A stretch of 64,000 bases of DNA, taken from assembly GCA_017539565.1 (NCBI GenBank), contig JAFYCS010000003.1, positions 42,274 to 106,273 on the forward strand, given 5' to 3'. The translations under genes and the position numbers were made by a program. Each line of letters begins with the position of its first letter. Position 1 is the stretch's first letter. The DNA is from Lachnospiraceae bacterium (GTDB lineage Bacteria > Bacillota > Clostridia > Lachnospirales > Lachnospiraceae). Shown here piece after piece: positions 33,923-42,591 of this stretch. Below the pieces are notes generated by a model. The model saw only the letters and a list, made by a program, of their open reading frames with translations. It was not told where the DNA came from and ran no database searches.

Positions 33923-35014
33923 ATGGATCTTTCATCTTCGAAATTTATCCGCTTCCTTTTACAGGATGTCAAGAACGAAAAAGAAACCAAGGATATGGCG
34001 GTACTCATACGTATCACCTGTATCATTTTCGCGTTTTATTACCTTGTTACCGGAATAACAGTAGCCTTTATGCAGCATTACATTTTAGGTCTCATGCTGA
34101 TAGGCGCCATCGGCCTTGTAACAGGAAGTTTCATCCTGACATATGAGGACCGCACCCTGTTTGCTCTTATCCTCTTAAACATCGATATCCTGCTTTTCTC
34201 GACACTCCTGACCCTGTTTATGGGTTTTGACCTGGCATTCAGTATGCCCATCTTCTTGAATATACTGCTGGTATATTTCAATAAGACGGAGCATATGGCT
34301 CACAAACGTATATATGCCGCCGCACTTATGATATTCCAGATGTGCCTGGCCGAGATATGCAATGCCGCAAACCTCGGAATGACTCCTTCTCCCGTCATGA
34401 AGATGGCTTTCCAGACCTTTAATATGATGATGTTCTCCTGCAGTCTGCTTGCAACCGCTTATGCGTACTGCATGAAATTCAACCAGGCCGAAGATAAACT
34501 GCGGCGTATCAATGAAAATCTGGAACGTATGGCAAATATCGATACCTTAACAGGCCTGTCGAACCGCCGTCACATGAATGAGTATCTGGCAGGACTGGTA
34601 TTTGAATACAACCGTTCAAACAAGGTATTTACCATGGCCATTGGCGATATCGACTTCTTCAAAAAAGTAAACGATACCTACGGACACGATACCGGCGACT
34701 ATGTACTGTCCACAGCCGCCGCATTATTCAAGAAATTCATGAAAGATAAGTGACATGTAGCCCGCTGGGGTGGCGAAGAATTCCTCTTTGCCTTTGAGAA
34801 TATGGATCTGGACAAAGCATACCGCTTTCTTGACGAGCTGCGGCATGAGATTGAAAAGACGCCCATGGACTTTAAGGAATTCCATTTCAATATCACCATG
34901 ACCTTCGGTATTGAAGAATTCAATCCCCGTCTGGGCATAGAATCCACCATCAACCGCGCTGACGGCAAACTCTATAAAGGCAAGCAGGGCGGCAGAAACA
35001 GGGTGGTCAAATAG
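33923..35014 (+). pseudogene. Membrane GGDEF diguanylate cyclase split by an in-frame TGA
   Basis: ATG 33923 opens a frame with about six membrane helices (residues 30-190) followed by a GGDEF domain start NIDTLTGLSNRRHMNEYLAG and GDIDFFKKVNDTYGHDTGDYV. A TGA at 34751-34753 ends it after FMKDK. The same frame continues with HVARWGGEEFLFAF, so the GGEEF active-site loop lies just after the stop, and carries on to the normal domain end ADGKLYKGKQGGRNRVVK at 35014. Without the TGA the protein would be 363 residues. As written the first product lacks the catalytic loop and should be inactive; a single-base change or a sequence error is the simplest explanation. The 3' end overlaps the convergent folA by 8 bases. 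Confidence 0.8.
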
Positions 35015-35498
35015 TTCTCACGTAATCAACATAGCTGTAGGGAATATCAAAATCCGTCTGCGTCTCCGACGTCTGACGGATTTTCCATTCCGGATCGGCA
35101 TCCAGATTGGGATAAAAAGCATCAGACTCAGCTTCATGATCCACCCTGGTAACATAAACGGTATCACAATAAGGCAGCATCTGACGGTAAATACTCTCTC
35201 CGCCTATGATAAACACATCCTCTGAAGGATATTTCTTAAGCTCTTCCATAAGCTCTTCCATCGAATGTACCACTATCCCGCCTTCGACAGTGTAGTTTTC
35301 ATCACGGGACAGGATTATATTGGTACGGTCTTTGAGCGGCTTTCTTCCCGGAAAGGTATCCATGGTCTTTCGCCCGAGAACCACAACCTTACCAAGGGTA
35401 AGTGCTTTAAAACGTTTAAGGTCGGAACGTATCCTGACCAGAAGCTCGCCTTTATTACCTATACCCCAGTTTTTATCAACATTAACTATGGCGTTCAT
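35007..35498 (-). CDS. folA: Dihydrofolate reductase
   Basis: 163 residues. MNAIVNVDKNWGIGNKGELL is the DHFR N-terminus with the Trp and Gly-rich loop; in place of the usual LPWxxPxD segment it has LLVRIRSDLKRFKALTLGK, which retains the acidic residue. VVVLGRKTMDTFPGRKPL and VFIIGGESIYRQMLPYCD are the NADPH-binding signatures. It regenerates tetrahydrofolate used by thyA, which lies 12 bases upstream in the same operon. Confidence 0.94.
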   Translation of the reverse strand: MNAIVNVDKNWGIGNKGELLVRIRSDLKRFKALTLGKVVVLGRKTMDTFPGRKPLKDRTNIILSRDENYTVEGGIVVHSMEELMEELKKYPSEDVFIIGGESIYRQMLPYCDTVYVTRVDHEAESDAFYPNLDADPEWKIRQTSETQTDFDIPYSYVDYVRTI

Positions 35499-35510
35499 GG
35501 TCCCTCCTTA

Positions 35511-36359
35511 TCATATGGCTACCGGAATATTCTCTAATTCTTCCCCGTACTGATAGCCTACCAGCTTAACATCATCACGTGTAAATTCATAAAAATCCTT
35601 CTTATCGGGATTCAGGATAAACTGCGGTGCCTCATATGGCGTTCTGCTGATAAGCTCCTTCACCATATCAACATGTCTGTCATAAATATGCGCATCGGCG
35701 ATAACATGTACCAGCTCTCCGACCTGCATGTCACAGGTGCGCGCCAGCATATGCACTAAAACTGCATACTGTACCACGTTCCAGTTATTTGCGGTAAGCA
35801 CATCCTGGGAACGCTGGTTTAAGATAGCGTTAAGGGTCAGCTTATCCTCTCCCGGACGCTGCGTCACATTAAAGGTCATACTGTAGGCACAAGGGTAGAG
35901 GTTCATCTCATGCAGATCCTGATGAACATATATATTGGTCATGATGCGGCGGCTGAAAGGATTATTCTTAAGGTCGTATATCACCCTGTCCACCTGATCC
36001 ATCATGCCCTCTTTATACTGATGCTTAACACCCATCTGATAGCCGTAGGCCTTGCCTATGGAGCCGTTCTCATCAGCCCAGGCATCCCAGATATGGCTGT
36101 GAAGCTCATTTACGTTATTTGATTTCTGCTGCCATATCCACAGCATCTCTTCGGTGGCGGATTTGATCGCCGTGCGGCGCAGGGTTATGATGGGGAATTC
36201 CCTGCGCAGGTCATAACGGTTCACCACGCCGAATTTCTTGATGGTATAGGCACTGCTGCCGTCCTCCCAGTGGGGACGCACCTTCTCGCCTTCGGTACTG
36301 GTCCCGTTTTCAAGGATGTCCTTACACATATCTATAAATATCTTGTCTGCCATGCTCAT
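35511..36359 (-). CDS. thyA: Thymidylate synthase ThyA
   Basis: 282 residues. Recognisable ThyA features are FPIITLRRTAIKSATEEMLW, HIWDAWADENGSIGKAYGYQ, SRRIMTNIYV with the phosphate-binding Arg, the active-site region LYPCAYSMTFNV with Cys, LNQRSQDVLTANNWNVVQYA and DAHIYDRHVDMVKEL. The active-site context LYPCAYS differs from the common LPPCH and marks a divergent ThyA group. It makes dTMP with methylene-tetrahydrofolate. GGAGG precedes ATG 36359 by about 9 bases. Co-transcribed with folA. Confidence 0.95.
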   Translation of the reverse strand: MSMADKIFIDMCKDILENGTSTEGEKVRPHWEDGSSAYTIKKFGVVNRYDLRREFPIITLRRTAIKSATEEMLWIWQQKSNNVNELHSHIWDAWADENGSIGKAYGYQMGVKHQYKEGMMDQVDRVIYDLKNNPFSRRIMTNIYVHQDLHEMNLYPCAYSMTFNVTQRPGEDKLTLNAILNQRSQDVLTANNWNVVQYAVLVHMLARTCDMQVGELVHVIADAHIYDRHVDMVKELISRTPYEAPQFILNPDKKDFYEFTRDDVKLVGYQYGEELENIPVAI

Positions 36360-36419
36360 GGTGATTGCCTCCGATCATATCACTATTATTCTGATGTTTA
36401 TTGAAACAATATACTCTTT

Positions 36420-36449
36420 CAGGATCCTTCGCTCCGCTTAGGATGACAG
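36420..36449 (-). repeat. Dispersed repeat, copy 3
   Basis: On the minus strand it reads TGTCATCCTAAGCGGAGCG then AAGGATCCTGA. It abuts copy B of the 95-bp hairpin element in the thyA-mgtE gap. Confidence 0.75.
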
Positions 36450-36450
36450 A

Positions 36451-36545
36451 GTCACAAGAAGGGGCCCGCCTTTTGGCATTAGGCAGGGCCCGCATCGCGG
36501 GAGGTACCTGATGCCGCTTAAAAGGTGGGAAGATAGTCTTGTGAC
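36451..36545 (+). repeat. 95-bp hairpin element, copy B
   Basis: Starts GTCACAAGA and ends TCTTGTGAC (perfect 9-bp inverted ends). Inner arms: CCCGCCTTTT with AAAAGGTGGG, GGCATTAGG with CCTGATGCC, and CCCGC with GCGGG around ATC. Differences from copy A (28357-28451) preserve pairing at four positions. No open frame; ends 13 bases before the mgtE stop. Confidence 0.85.
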
Positions 36546-36558
36546 CCAGCTGTATTAC

Positions 36559-37908
36559 TCAGCCCCCTATATCCAACACTCTTGTTGCTATCGCAAAATA
36601 TACCAGCAGCGAAAGTGCATCTACTATCGTTGTGATAAAAGGGCTTGCCATTACTGCCGGGTCAAAGCCCAGCTTCTTTGCCAGCATAGGCAGCGTGCAG
36701 CCCACCAGCTTTGCCATCAGCACTGCCGAAAGCAGTGTAAGGCACACAACCAGTGCTACCAGAACGCTCACCCTGTCAAAGAAAAGGAGCTTAATAAAAT
36801 TAGCCGCTGCCAGTGACAGTCCGCAGAGTACGGCGACCCTGAACTCCTTCCATACTACTTTAAGTACATCCCTGAATTCTATCTCATTAAGTGACAGACC
36901 ACGGATCACGGTCACAGATGCCTGACCTCCCGCATTACCACCTGTATCCATCAGCATGGGGATATAAGCTACCAGCACGGGAAGGGCTCCCAGCGCATCC
37001 TCAAATCCGGCTATTATGCTGCCGGTAAAGGTTGCACTTATCATCAGCAGAAGGAGCCAGGGCATACGCTTGCCCCATATCTCAAACACACTGGTCCTCA
37101 TGTACGGCTTATCGGAGGGAACGATAGCTGCCATCTTTTCCATATCCTCCGTAGCCTCTTCCTCGATGATATCCACGACGTCATCGACTGTGATGATACC
37201 TACAAGCCTGTCTTCATTATCGACTACGGGCATGGAAGTAAAGTCGTACTTCTGGAAAGTCCTGGCCACTTCCTCCTGGTCCATAAGGGTATTGATGCTT
37301 ACTACATTCTCATGCATTATCTCGCCGATAATGTCGTCATCTTTGGAAAGCAGCAGATAACGCAGCGCAACGGTTCCCTTAAGCTTACGGGTGCTGTCCA
37401 GCACGTAGCAGATATTGATGGTCTCAGAATCTATTCCTATGTTTCGTATACGGTCTATGGCCTGTTTTACCGTAAGATCCTCATTCAGGTCTACGTACTC
37501 CACGGTCATGACCGATCCTGCGGAATCCTCCGGATAACGAAGCAGATGATTAATATCGCGCCTGGTCTCAGGACTTGCATTAGCCAGCAGCTTCTTTACC
37601 ACATTGGCAGGCATCTCCTCTATAAGGTCGGTAGCATCATCGGCCATAAGGTTATCGATGATGTTAGCCGCATCTTTTTCGGAAAGCGAAGTGATAATGG
37701 ATGACTGGTTATCGATCTCAAGGTACGAGAAAACATCGGCAGCCATGGACTTGGGAAGAATGCGAAATATCTTAAGCATCTTCTCATCATCCATCTGCTC
37801 AAGGAAAGCAGCGATATCCGCGTCGTTCATCTCGGCCAGTTCCTGGCGCAGGCGCGTATATTGCTTCGTCTCTATCAGTTCGTTCAGCTCTTCAAATTCT
37901 TCGATCAT
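36559..37908 (-). CDS. mgtE: Magnesium transporter MgtE
   Basis: 449 residues. Order of domains: cytoplasmic N domain with MgtE repeats (FLEQMDDEKMLKIFRILPKS, NIIDNLMADDATDLIEEMP; about 1-130), two CBS domains (about 135-250; VARTFQKYDFTSMPVVDNED), the connecting helix, and five membrane helices from about 285. The pore helix signature is MLMDTGGNAGGQASVTVIRG. MgtE is a Mg-gated channel whose N and CBS domains sense cytoplasmic magnesium. Its ATG overlaps the TAA of yigZ. No M-box riboswitch is seen upstream. Confidence 0.96.
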   Translation of the reverse strand: MIEEFEELNELIETKQYTRLRQELAEMNDADIAAFLEQMDDEKMLKIFRILPKSMAADVFSYLEIDNQSSIITSLSEKDAANIIDNLMADDATDLIEEMPANVVKKLLANASPETRRDINHLLRYPEDSAGSVMTVEYVDLNEDLTVKQAIDRIRNIGIDSETINICYVLDSTRKLKGTVALRYLLLSKDDDIIGEIMHENVVSINTLMDQEEVARTFQKYDFTSMPVVDNEDRLVGIITVDDVVDIIEEEATEDMEKMAAIVPSDKPYMRTSVFEIWGKRMPWLLLLMISATFTGSIIAGFEDALGALPVLVAYIPMLMDTGGNAGGQASVTVIRGLSLNEIEFRDVLKVVWKEFRVAVLCGLSLAAANFIKLLFFDRVSVLVALVVCLTLLSAVLMAKLVGCTLPMLAKKLGFDPAVMASPFITTIVDALSLLVYFAIATRVLDIGG

Positions 37909-38543
37909 TATAAAGCTTCTTTATCAAGAAATGTGCAGCTTCCAAGTTCTTCAATATATATGCGGCCGGCAGTCAGCTCTGTCAGGGCTTTCTTAAGGTC
38001 TTCCTTTTTTTCAACGGCGCAGATCACTTCCATCGTGACATCCGTTCCGTAATCAGACTTATCTATATTCTGTCCCGCATTTTTCAGATGATTGAGCACC
38101 CTGTCAACATCGGGATAATCCATAGCCAGAAGAAGACGTTCTCCTTCCCTCTCCGTAGCAAGTATACTGTTGGCAATACCTTCCTGTACTGCCTTGGTAT
38201 AAGCACGCACAAGACCGCCCGTGCCCAGAAGCACACCACCGAAGTATCTTGTCACTACCACCGCGGCGTTATGCACCTCTGCGCCTGTAAGCACCTCCAG
38301 CATGGGCCTGCCTGCGGTTCCCGAAGGTTCACCGTCATCCGAACAGCGGCTGTATTCGTTATTCTTCCCGATAACGCAGGCGCTGCAGTTATGCCTGGCA
38401 TCCCAGTATTTCTTTTTCATCTCATCAAAAAAGGATGCCGCTTCCTCCGGCGTACTTACAGGCCGCAGCGTGGCTATGAATCTGGATTTCTTTTCCTCAT
38501 ATTCACCCACGCCACCCGTGAGCAGTATCCTCATCTCTGACAT
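37908..38543 (-). CDS. yigZ: YigZ/IMPACT family protein
   Basis: 211 residues. The UPF0029 N-terminal domain is clear: KKSRFIATLRPV, DARHNCSACVIG, RCSDDGEPSGTAGRPMLEVL, VVTRYFGGVLLGTGGLVRAY. A second alpha/beta domain (DUF1949 type) forms the C-terminus. Molecular function in bacteria is unsettled; eukaryotic IMPACT acts on translation control through Gcn2. It is translated together with mgtE, which starts at its stop codon. No good Shine-Dalgarno precedes ATG 38543. Confidence 0.92.
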   Translation of the reverse strand: MSEMRILLTGGVGEYEEKKSRFIATLRPVSTPEEAASFFDEMKKKYWDARHNCSACVIGKNNEYSRCSDDGEPSGTAGRPMLEVLTGAEVHNAAVVVTRYFGGVLLGTGGLVRAYTKAVQEGIANSILATEREGERLLLAMDYPDVDRVLNHLKNAGQNIDKSDYGTDVTMEVICAVEKKEDLKKALTELTAGRIYIEELGSCTFLDKEAL

Positions 38544-38573
38544 AAAAAATATTCTAACATATTTCTCATGGTT

Positions 38574-38602
38574 GATATAGTAGTTTTTATCATATATCTC
38601 AA
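38574..38602 (-). promoter_or_regulatory. Promoter of yigZ-mgtE
   Basis: TTGAGA (38597-38602), 17 bases, TATATC (38574-38579) on the minus strand. The surrounding 90 bases are strongly AT-rich. Divergent from the tRNA-Leu promoter. Confidence 0.6.
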
Positions 38603-38631
38603 AAAAAATTAAAAATTTGCAAATAAATCAT

Positions 38632-38660
38632 TTGACAAGCGTGTTTGAATCTGCTATTAT
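38632..38660 (+). promoter_or_regulatory. Promoter of tRNA-Leu
   Basis: TTGACA (38632-38637), 17 bases, TATTAT (38655-38660), 11 bases before the tRNA 5' end. Confidence 0.88.
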
Positions 38661-38671
38661 ACTGTTTGTTT

Positions 38672-38755
38672 GCGGGAATGCTGGAATTGGCAGACAGGCT
38701 AGACTAAGGATCTAGTGAATGTATTTTCGTGAGGGTTCAAGTCCCTTTTCCCGCA
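38672..38755 (+). tRNA. tRNA-Leu (anticodon AAG)
   Basis: 84 bases. Acceptor arms GCGGGAA and TTCCCGC, anticodon stem CTAGA/TCTAG around CTAAGGA (anticodon AAG at 38706-38708), a long variable arm and the T arm GAGGGTTCAAGTCCCTT. CCA is not encoded. It reads CUU (and CUC if A34 becomes inosine). Monocistronic between a consensus promoter and a terminator. Confidence 0.93.
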
Positions 38756-38759
38756 CAAG

Positions 38760-38794
38760 AAACCGTGGAAGTGATTCCACGGTTTTTCTTTTTG
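38760..38794 (+). terminator. Intrinsic terminator of tRNA-Leu
   Basis: AAACCGTGGAA and TTCCACGGTTT form a perfect 11-bp stem around GTGA, followed by TTCTTTTT. Confidence 0.92.
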
Positions 38795-38828
38795 CAAAAG
38801 AAAGATCCAGCTATGACACTAACCCAAT

Positions 38829-38864
38829 AAAAAACCGCCGGCCGGTTTTCCCGGTCAGCGGTTT
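38829..38864 (-). terminator. Intrinsic terminator of rny
   Basis: On the minus strand AAACCGC and GCGGTTT close a long stem (inner ACCGG/CCGG pairing around GAAAA) followed by TTTATT, about 30 bases past the rny stop. Confidence 0.85.
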
Positions 38865-38894
38865 ACTTATTAACATTGGTCTTGCTTTTATTGA

Positions 38895-40451
38895 TCACTT
38901 AGCATAATCAACAACTCTGGATTCTCGGATCACATTGACCTTGATCATGCCGGGATACTGCATTTCATCCTCAACTTTCCTGGATATATCCCTGGCAAGT
39001 ATTACCATATCATCATCTGATACCTGTTCGGGTACCACCATGACCCTGACTTCCCTGCCGGCCTGTATGGCAAATGATCTCTCCACTCCCTTGAAGGAAT
39101 TGGTAATCTCTTCCAGCTGTGACAGACGGTTGGTATAAGTACCAAGTGTCTCTCTTCTTGCACCGGGTCTTGCTGCGGAAATGGCATCTGCAGCCTGTAC
39201 AAGACATGCCACCATTGACTGGGGCTCCACATCTCCGTGGTGCGCTTCTACCGCGTTGATGACCACAGGAGATTCCTTGTACTTACGGCACAGCTCAGTT
39301 CCAAGCTGTACATGTGAGCCTTCCATATCATGATCGATAGCCTTGCCTATATCATGCAGTATACCTGCACGTCTGGCAGCCCTGGCATCAAGTCCAAGCT
39401 CTGATGCAAGGTGGCCTGCAAGCTGTGATACTTCAATGGAATGGGTAAGTGCATTCTGTCCGAAACTGGTACGGAATTTAAGACGTCCTATCAGCTTTGT
39501 AAGCTCCGGATTCAGGCCATGAACACCGCATTCAAGCAATGCAGCTTCGCCTTCTTCCTTCATGATATTGTCTACTTCCTTGCGTGCCTTGTCCACCATC
39601 TCCTCGATGCGTGCGGGATGGATACGTCCGTCCACGATCAGCCTCTCGAGTGCGATCCTTGCCACCTCACGGCGTACCGGATCAAATGCGGAAAGCACAA
39701 CAGCTTCCGGGGTATCATCTACGATAAGCTCCACACCGGTCATTGTCTCCAATGTACGGATGTTACGGCCTTCACGTCCGATGATCCTTCCCTTCATCTC
39801 ATCACTGGGCAGCTGAACTACCGATATGGTAGTTTCGGATACATGGTCAGCAGCACATCTCTGTATTGCAGTAACCACGCATTCCTTGGCCTTTTTATCA
39901 GCCTCTTCCTTCGCACGTGTCTCCGCTTCCTTGATCTTCATGGCGACCTCGTGCTTTACCTCTTCCTCAACGGATTTTAACAGAAATTCTTTTGCCTGGT
40001 CGGAGGATAACCCTGAGATTCGTTCCAGCTCTTGCAGTCTCTGTACACTGAGCTTTTCGACCTCCTCTCTTTTCTTGTTGAGGTTGTCTTCCCTCTGTGC
40101 CAGACTCTGTTCCCTTCTCTCGATCGCTTCAGTCTTCTTATCTATCGACTCTTCCTTCTGCTGTATCCTGCGTTCCGAACGTGCCTGTTCATTTCTGCGC
40201 TCTTTAAGCTCTCTGTCCAGTTCGTTCTTAGCCCTGATCGTCTCTTCTTTAACCTCGATCATGCTCTCACGCTTCTTCTCTTCAGCAGTCTTTAAGGCCT
40301 CGTCGATGATCGTCCTCGCTTTATCCTCCGCGTTACCTATCTTTGCCTCTTCGTCCCTCTTATATTTATTTATGGAAACACTACGAGTAACAGGTATAGC
40401 AATGAGGAGAGTGACAACCACAGCGATCGCTGCGCCTATAATATATTCCAT
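38895..40451 (-). CDS. rny: Ribonuclease Y
   Basis: 518 residues, usual length. One N-terminal membrane helix (about 3-22) is followed by a long charged coiled coil (30-200, rich in KRE), a KH domain ([31 protein letters not shown]; about 205-270) and the HD domain with [20 protein letters not shown] and the metal-binding [16 protein letters not shown]. RNase Y is the main membrane-bound endonuclease starting mRNA decay in Firmicutes. It follows recX, with its own promoter and 5' hairpin between them. Confidence 0.97.
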   Translation of the reverse strand: MEYIIGAAIAVVVTLLIAIPVTRSVSINKYKRDEEAKIGNAEDKARTIIDEALKTAEEKKRESMIEVKEETIRAKNELDRELKERRNEQARSERRIQQKEESIDKKTEAIERREQSLAQREDNLNKKREEVEKLSVQRLQELERISGLSSDQAKEFLLKSVEEEVKHEVAMKIKEAETRAKEEADKKAKECVVTAIQRCAADHVSETTISVVQLPSDEMKGRIIGREGRNIRTLETMTGVELIVDDTPEAVVLSAFDPVRREVARIALERLIVDGRIHPARIEEMVDKARKEVDNIMKEEGEAALLECGVHGLNPELTKLIGRLKFRTSFGQNALTHSIEVSQLAGHLASELGLDARAARRAGILHDIGKAIDHDMEGSHVQLGTELCRKYKESPVVINAVEAHHGDVEPQSMVACLVQAADAISAARPGARRETLGTYTNRLSQLEEITNSFKGVERSFAIQAGREVRVMVVPEQVSDDDMVILARDISRKVEDEMQYPGMIKVNVIRESRVVDYAK

Positions 40452-40491
40452 AGGTGCACCTCCTTAATTAAATTTTCATTGTGCAAACAAA

Positions 40492-40517
40492 AAAGCTGTT
40501 GAAACCACAACAGCTTT
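40492..40517 (-). terminator. recX terminator or rny leader hairpin
   Basis: On the minus strand AAAGCTGTTG and CAACAGCTTT pair perfectly around TGGTTT and are followed by TTTTTGTTTG. Placed 22 bases after the recX stop, it fits a terminator, but the rny promoter at 40518-40547 lies directly before it, so transcripts from that promoter would start with this hairpin. Confidence 0.75.
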
Positions 40518-40547
40518 ATTATAGTCTTTGACACAATATTATGTCAA
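40518..40547 (-). promoter_or_regulatory. Promoter of rny
   Basis: TTGACA (40542-40547), 18 bases, TATAAT (40518-40523) on the minus strand. The -35 is one arm of the near-perfect palindrome TTGACACAATATTATGTCAA (40528-40547), so a regulator-binding site is possible. The -35 overlaps the end of recX. Confidence 0.75.
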
Positions 40548-41159
40548 GTCAAACATCACTGCCGCTATATCTTCTGACTTAAATCCTCTGCGGCAGAGGT
40601 ATGCATAATGCTTTTGTTTTTCCCTGCGGTCATCCGTCTTTGCATCGTAGTGTCTTTTTTCCAGAAGTACCTTTATCAGCTGCCTTTCACTCTCTGCAGC
40701 AGGATGGGTCTCTTCGCTCTCCGTTACAGCCTCCTGTATCAGTTCCCGCGGAACCCCGTGCCTGGCCAGATCCTGTCTGATACGGCCCATGCTCTTTCTT
40801 CCGCGATAGCAGTCCACATATCTGCGGGCAAAAGAAGCATCATTTATATAGCCGTATTCCTCTACTTTTGACAGTGCATATTCACGTACCGCTTCCGGAT
40901 ACTTCCCACTCTTAAGCTTGTCTTCAAGCTCCCTGCGTGTCATATCCCTGCTGCCTAAAAGGTACAGCAGGCGGTTTACTGCCCTGGGGTTCAGCACCTC
41001 AGTATAAATACGCTCCAGTTCATCCTCATCTATGCAGCTTCCGACACTCAGATCCAGGCGGGAGAGCTCGGCTCTGTACAGAACAAATCCGAACTCCCCG
41101 TCCAGCCACACTTCGTTACGGCCTTTCCCTGCAGGAATAAGATCCGTTACTTCTTTCAT
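40539..41159 (-). CDS. recX: Regulatory protein RecX
   Basis: 206 residues. The repeats of the RecX fold are visible: LYLLGSRDMTRRELEDKLKS, ALSKVEEYGYINDASFARRY, GRIRQDLARHGVPRELIQEA, KRHYDAKTDDRREKQKHYAY and LCRRGFKSEDIAAVMFDL. RecX binds in the groove of RecA filaments and limits or tunes them. It begins 3 bases after the recA stop, so it shares the SOS-controlled recA promoter. Confidence 0.95.
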   Translation of the reverse strand: MKEVTDLIPAGKGRNEVWLDGEFGFVLYRAELSRLDLSVGSCIDEDELERIYTEVLNPRAVNRLLYLLGSRDMTRRELEDKLKSGKYPEAVREYALSKVEEYGYINDASFARRYVDCYRGRKSMGRIRQDLARHGVPRELIQEAVTESEETHPAAESERQLIKVLLEKRHYDAKTDDRREKQKHYAYLCRRGFKSEDIAAVMFDLT

Positions 41160-41162
41160 ATA

Positions 41163-42275
41163 TTATTGCTCGCTGCCGTTAACCGGTGCTTCGTCCTCTG
41201 ATGCCTTAGACTTGCGGGTGGTCTTTACCGGCTTGCCTACAGGCTTGATATCTATCTCAGAAGGTGATCCGCCTATATTGTAGTGTTCCCTTACCTTGCG
41301 GTCTACCTCTGCACATATCTCGGGATGATCCTGCAGGAATACCTTTGCATTCTCACGTCCCTGGCCTATCTTCTCCCCGTTATAGGAGAACCATGCCCCG
41401 CTCTTTACTATAACATCGATATCTGTAGCCAGATCCAGAAGGTCGCCCACATAGGATATGCCCTGACCGAACATGATATCGAACTCTGCCTCCTTGAAAG
41501 GAGGTGCCACCTTGTTCTTGACTATCTTAGCCCTTGTACGGTTACCGATGAACTCCCCGCCGTTCTTGAGCTGCTCTACACGCTTGATCTCCATACGTAC
41601 GGATGCGTAATACTTAAGTGCATTACCGCCGGTGGTCACCTGGGGATTACCGTAGAACACGCCGACCTTCTCACGCAGCTGGTTGATAAATACCACGGTG
41701 CAGTTCGACTTGCTTATGGCACCTGCCAGCTTACGCAGTGCCTGCGACATAAGCCTTGCCTGAAGACCCACATGGGCATCACCCATATCACCGTCCAGCT
41801 CTGCCTTGGGTGTAAGTGCAGCAACAGAGTCGACTACGACTATATCCATTGCTCCGGACCTGACCATGGTCTCTGCTATCTCGAGCCCCTGCTCTCCGTA
41901 ATCCGGCTGGTTGATATAAAGATTATCTACATCCACACCTATGTTTGCCGCATATACGGGATCGAGTGCGTGCTCCGCATCAATAAAACCTGCGATACCG
42001 CCGCGCTTCTGCACCTCTGCTATCATATGCAGCGTGACCGTCGTCTTACCTGAAGACTCGGGTCCGTATATCTCTATTACACGTCCCTTGGGTATACCGC
42101 CAAGGCCCAGTGCTATATCAAGACTTAAGGATCCTGTGGGAATGGTCTCCACGTTCATCTTTGAAGCGGGATCACCCAGCTTCATCATAGCCCCCTTGCC
42201 AAACTGCTTCTCCACCTGGGAAATAGCAGCTTCCAATGCTTTTAACTTTTCTTCTCTTACCATTGTCTCTCCCAT
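41163..42275 (-). CDS. recA: Recombinase RecA
   Basis: 370 residues from ATG 42275, which follows AAGGAG by 9 bases; the frame extends to 42353 but that part contains the promoter and LexA boxes. Walker A is [16 protein letters not shown], Walker B region [13 protein letters not shown], loop L1 [42 protein letters not shown] covers L2. An acidic C-terminal tail with [20 protein letters not shown] ends the protein. It drives homologous recombination and LexA self-cleavage. In most Firmicutes it follows cinA directly; here locus 2 separates them. Confidence 0.98.
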   Translation of the reverse strand: MGETMVREEKLKALEAAISQVEKQFGKGAMMKLGDPASKMNVETIPTGSLSLDIALGLGGIPKGRVIEIYGPESSGKTTVTLHMIAEVQKRGGIAGFIDAEHALDPVYAANIGVDVDNLYINQPDYGEQGLEIAETMVRSGAMDIVVVDSVAALTPKAELDGDMGDAHVGLQARLMSQALRKLAGAISKSNCTVVFINQLREKVGVFYGNPQVTTGGNALKYYASVRMEIKRVEQLKNGGEFIGNRTRAKIVKNKVAPPFKEAEFDIMFGQGISYVGDLLDLATDIDVIVKSGAWFSYNGEKIGQGRENAKVFLQDHPEICAEVDRKVREHYNIGGSPSEIDIKPVGKPVKTTRKSKASEDEAPVNGSEQ

Positions 42276-42299
42276 TTTTCGATTCTCCTTTTCTCTCCG

Positions 42300-42313
42300 C
42301 GAACATTCGTTCG
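42300..42313 (-). promoter_or_regulatory. LexA (SOS) box 2 of recA
   Basis: CGAACGAATGTTCG on the minus strand matches the Gram-positive LexA/DinR consensus CGAAC-N4-GTTCG exactly. It lies just downstream of the -10. Confidence 0.92.
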
Positions 42314-42321
42314 CTTTACAT

Positions 42322-42350
42322 AATATAAAACGTTTGTTCGATTTTGTCAA
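42322..42350 (-). promoter_or_regulatory. SOS-regulated promoter of recA-recX
   Basis: TTGACA (42345-42350), 17 bases, TATATT (42322-42327) on the minus strand. LexA box 1 fills the spacer and box 2 follows the -10. Confidence 0.9.
42327..42340 (-). promoter_or_regulatory. LexA (SOS) box 1 of recA
   Basis: CGAACAAACGTTTT on the minus strand fits CGAACRNRYGTTYY. It occupies the spacer between -35 and -10. Confidence 0.85.
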
Positions 42351-42353
42351 CAA

Positions 42354-42591
42354 CTATTTTACAAAAAGATAGTACTGCATCAAAAAAGATTATGAGTCCT
42401 ATAAAACGCCCTCCTTATTTAATTGACTGAAGTGATTTTCGGGATCTTGCTAAAGGATCCGCGGGTTGATCTTAACCCTTTTGACGCTGCTGCTAATACA
42501 GCGTACGACAGGAGCTCTCCTGAAGATGTGTGAATGATAACACCATGTGTAAGATAATGCAAGTATTTTTTTCAGGGAATCTGAATATTTT
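42354..42591. other. Gap between recA promoter and rfbG, no gene found
   Basis: 238 bases at the right end of the recA operon. It contains a CAGGAGCTCTCCTG dyad near 42509 and, on the minus strand, an AAGGAGG not followed by a frame longer than a few codons. It probably marks the junction where locus 2 meets the conserved recA block. Confidence 0.5.

Noticed and set aside
34751..34753. The in-frame TGA in the GGDEF gene as a selenocysteine codon
   Set aside because: No convincing SECIS-like stem with a GU apex follows the TGA, and the position in GGDEF domains is normally a charged or polar residue with no redox role.
41163..42353. The longer recA reading frame through 42353
   Set aside because: It includes the promoter and LexA boxes; ATG 42275 has a proper ribosome-binding site and gives a normal RecA.
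42354..42591. A possible short peptide gene upstream of recA after AAGGAGG
   Set aside because: The only in-frame ATG gives about eight codons and is not close to the AAGGAGG; nothing supports translation.
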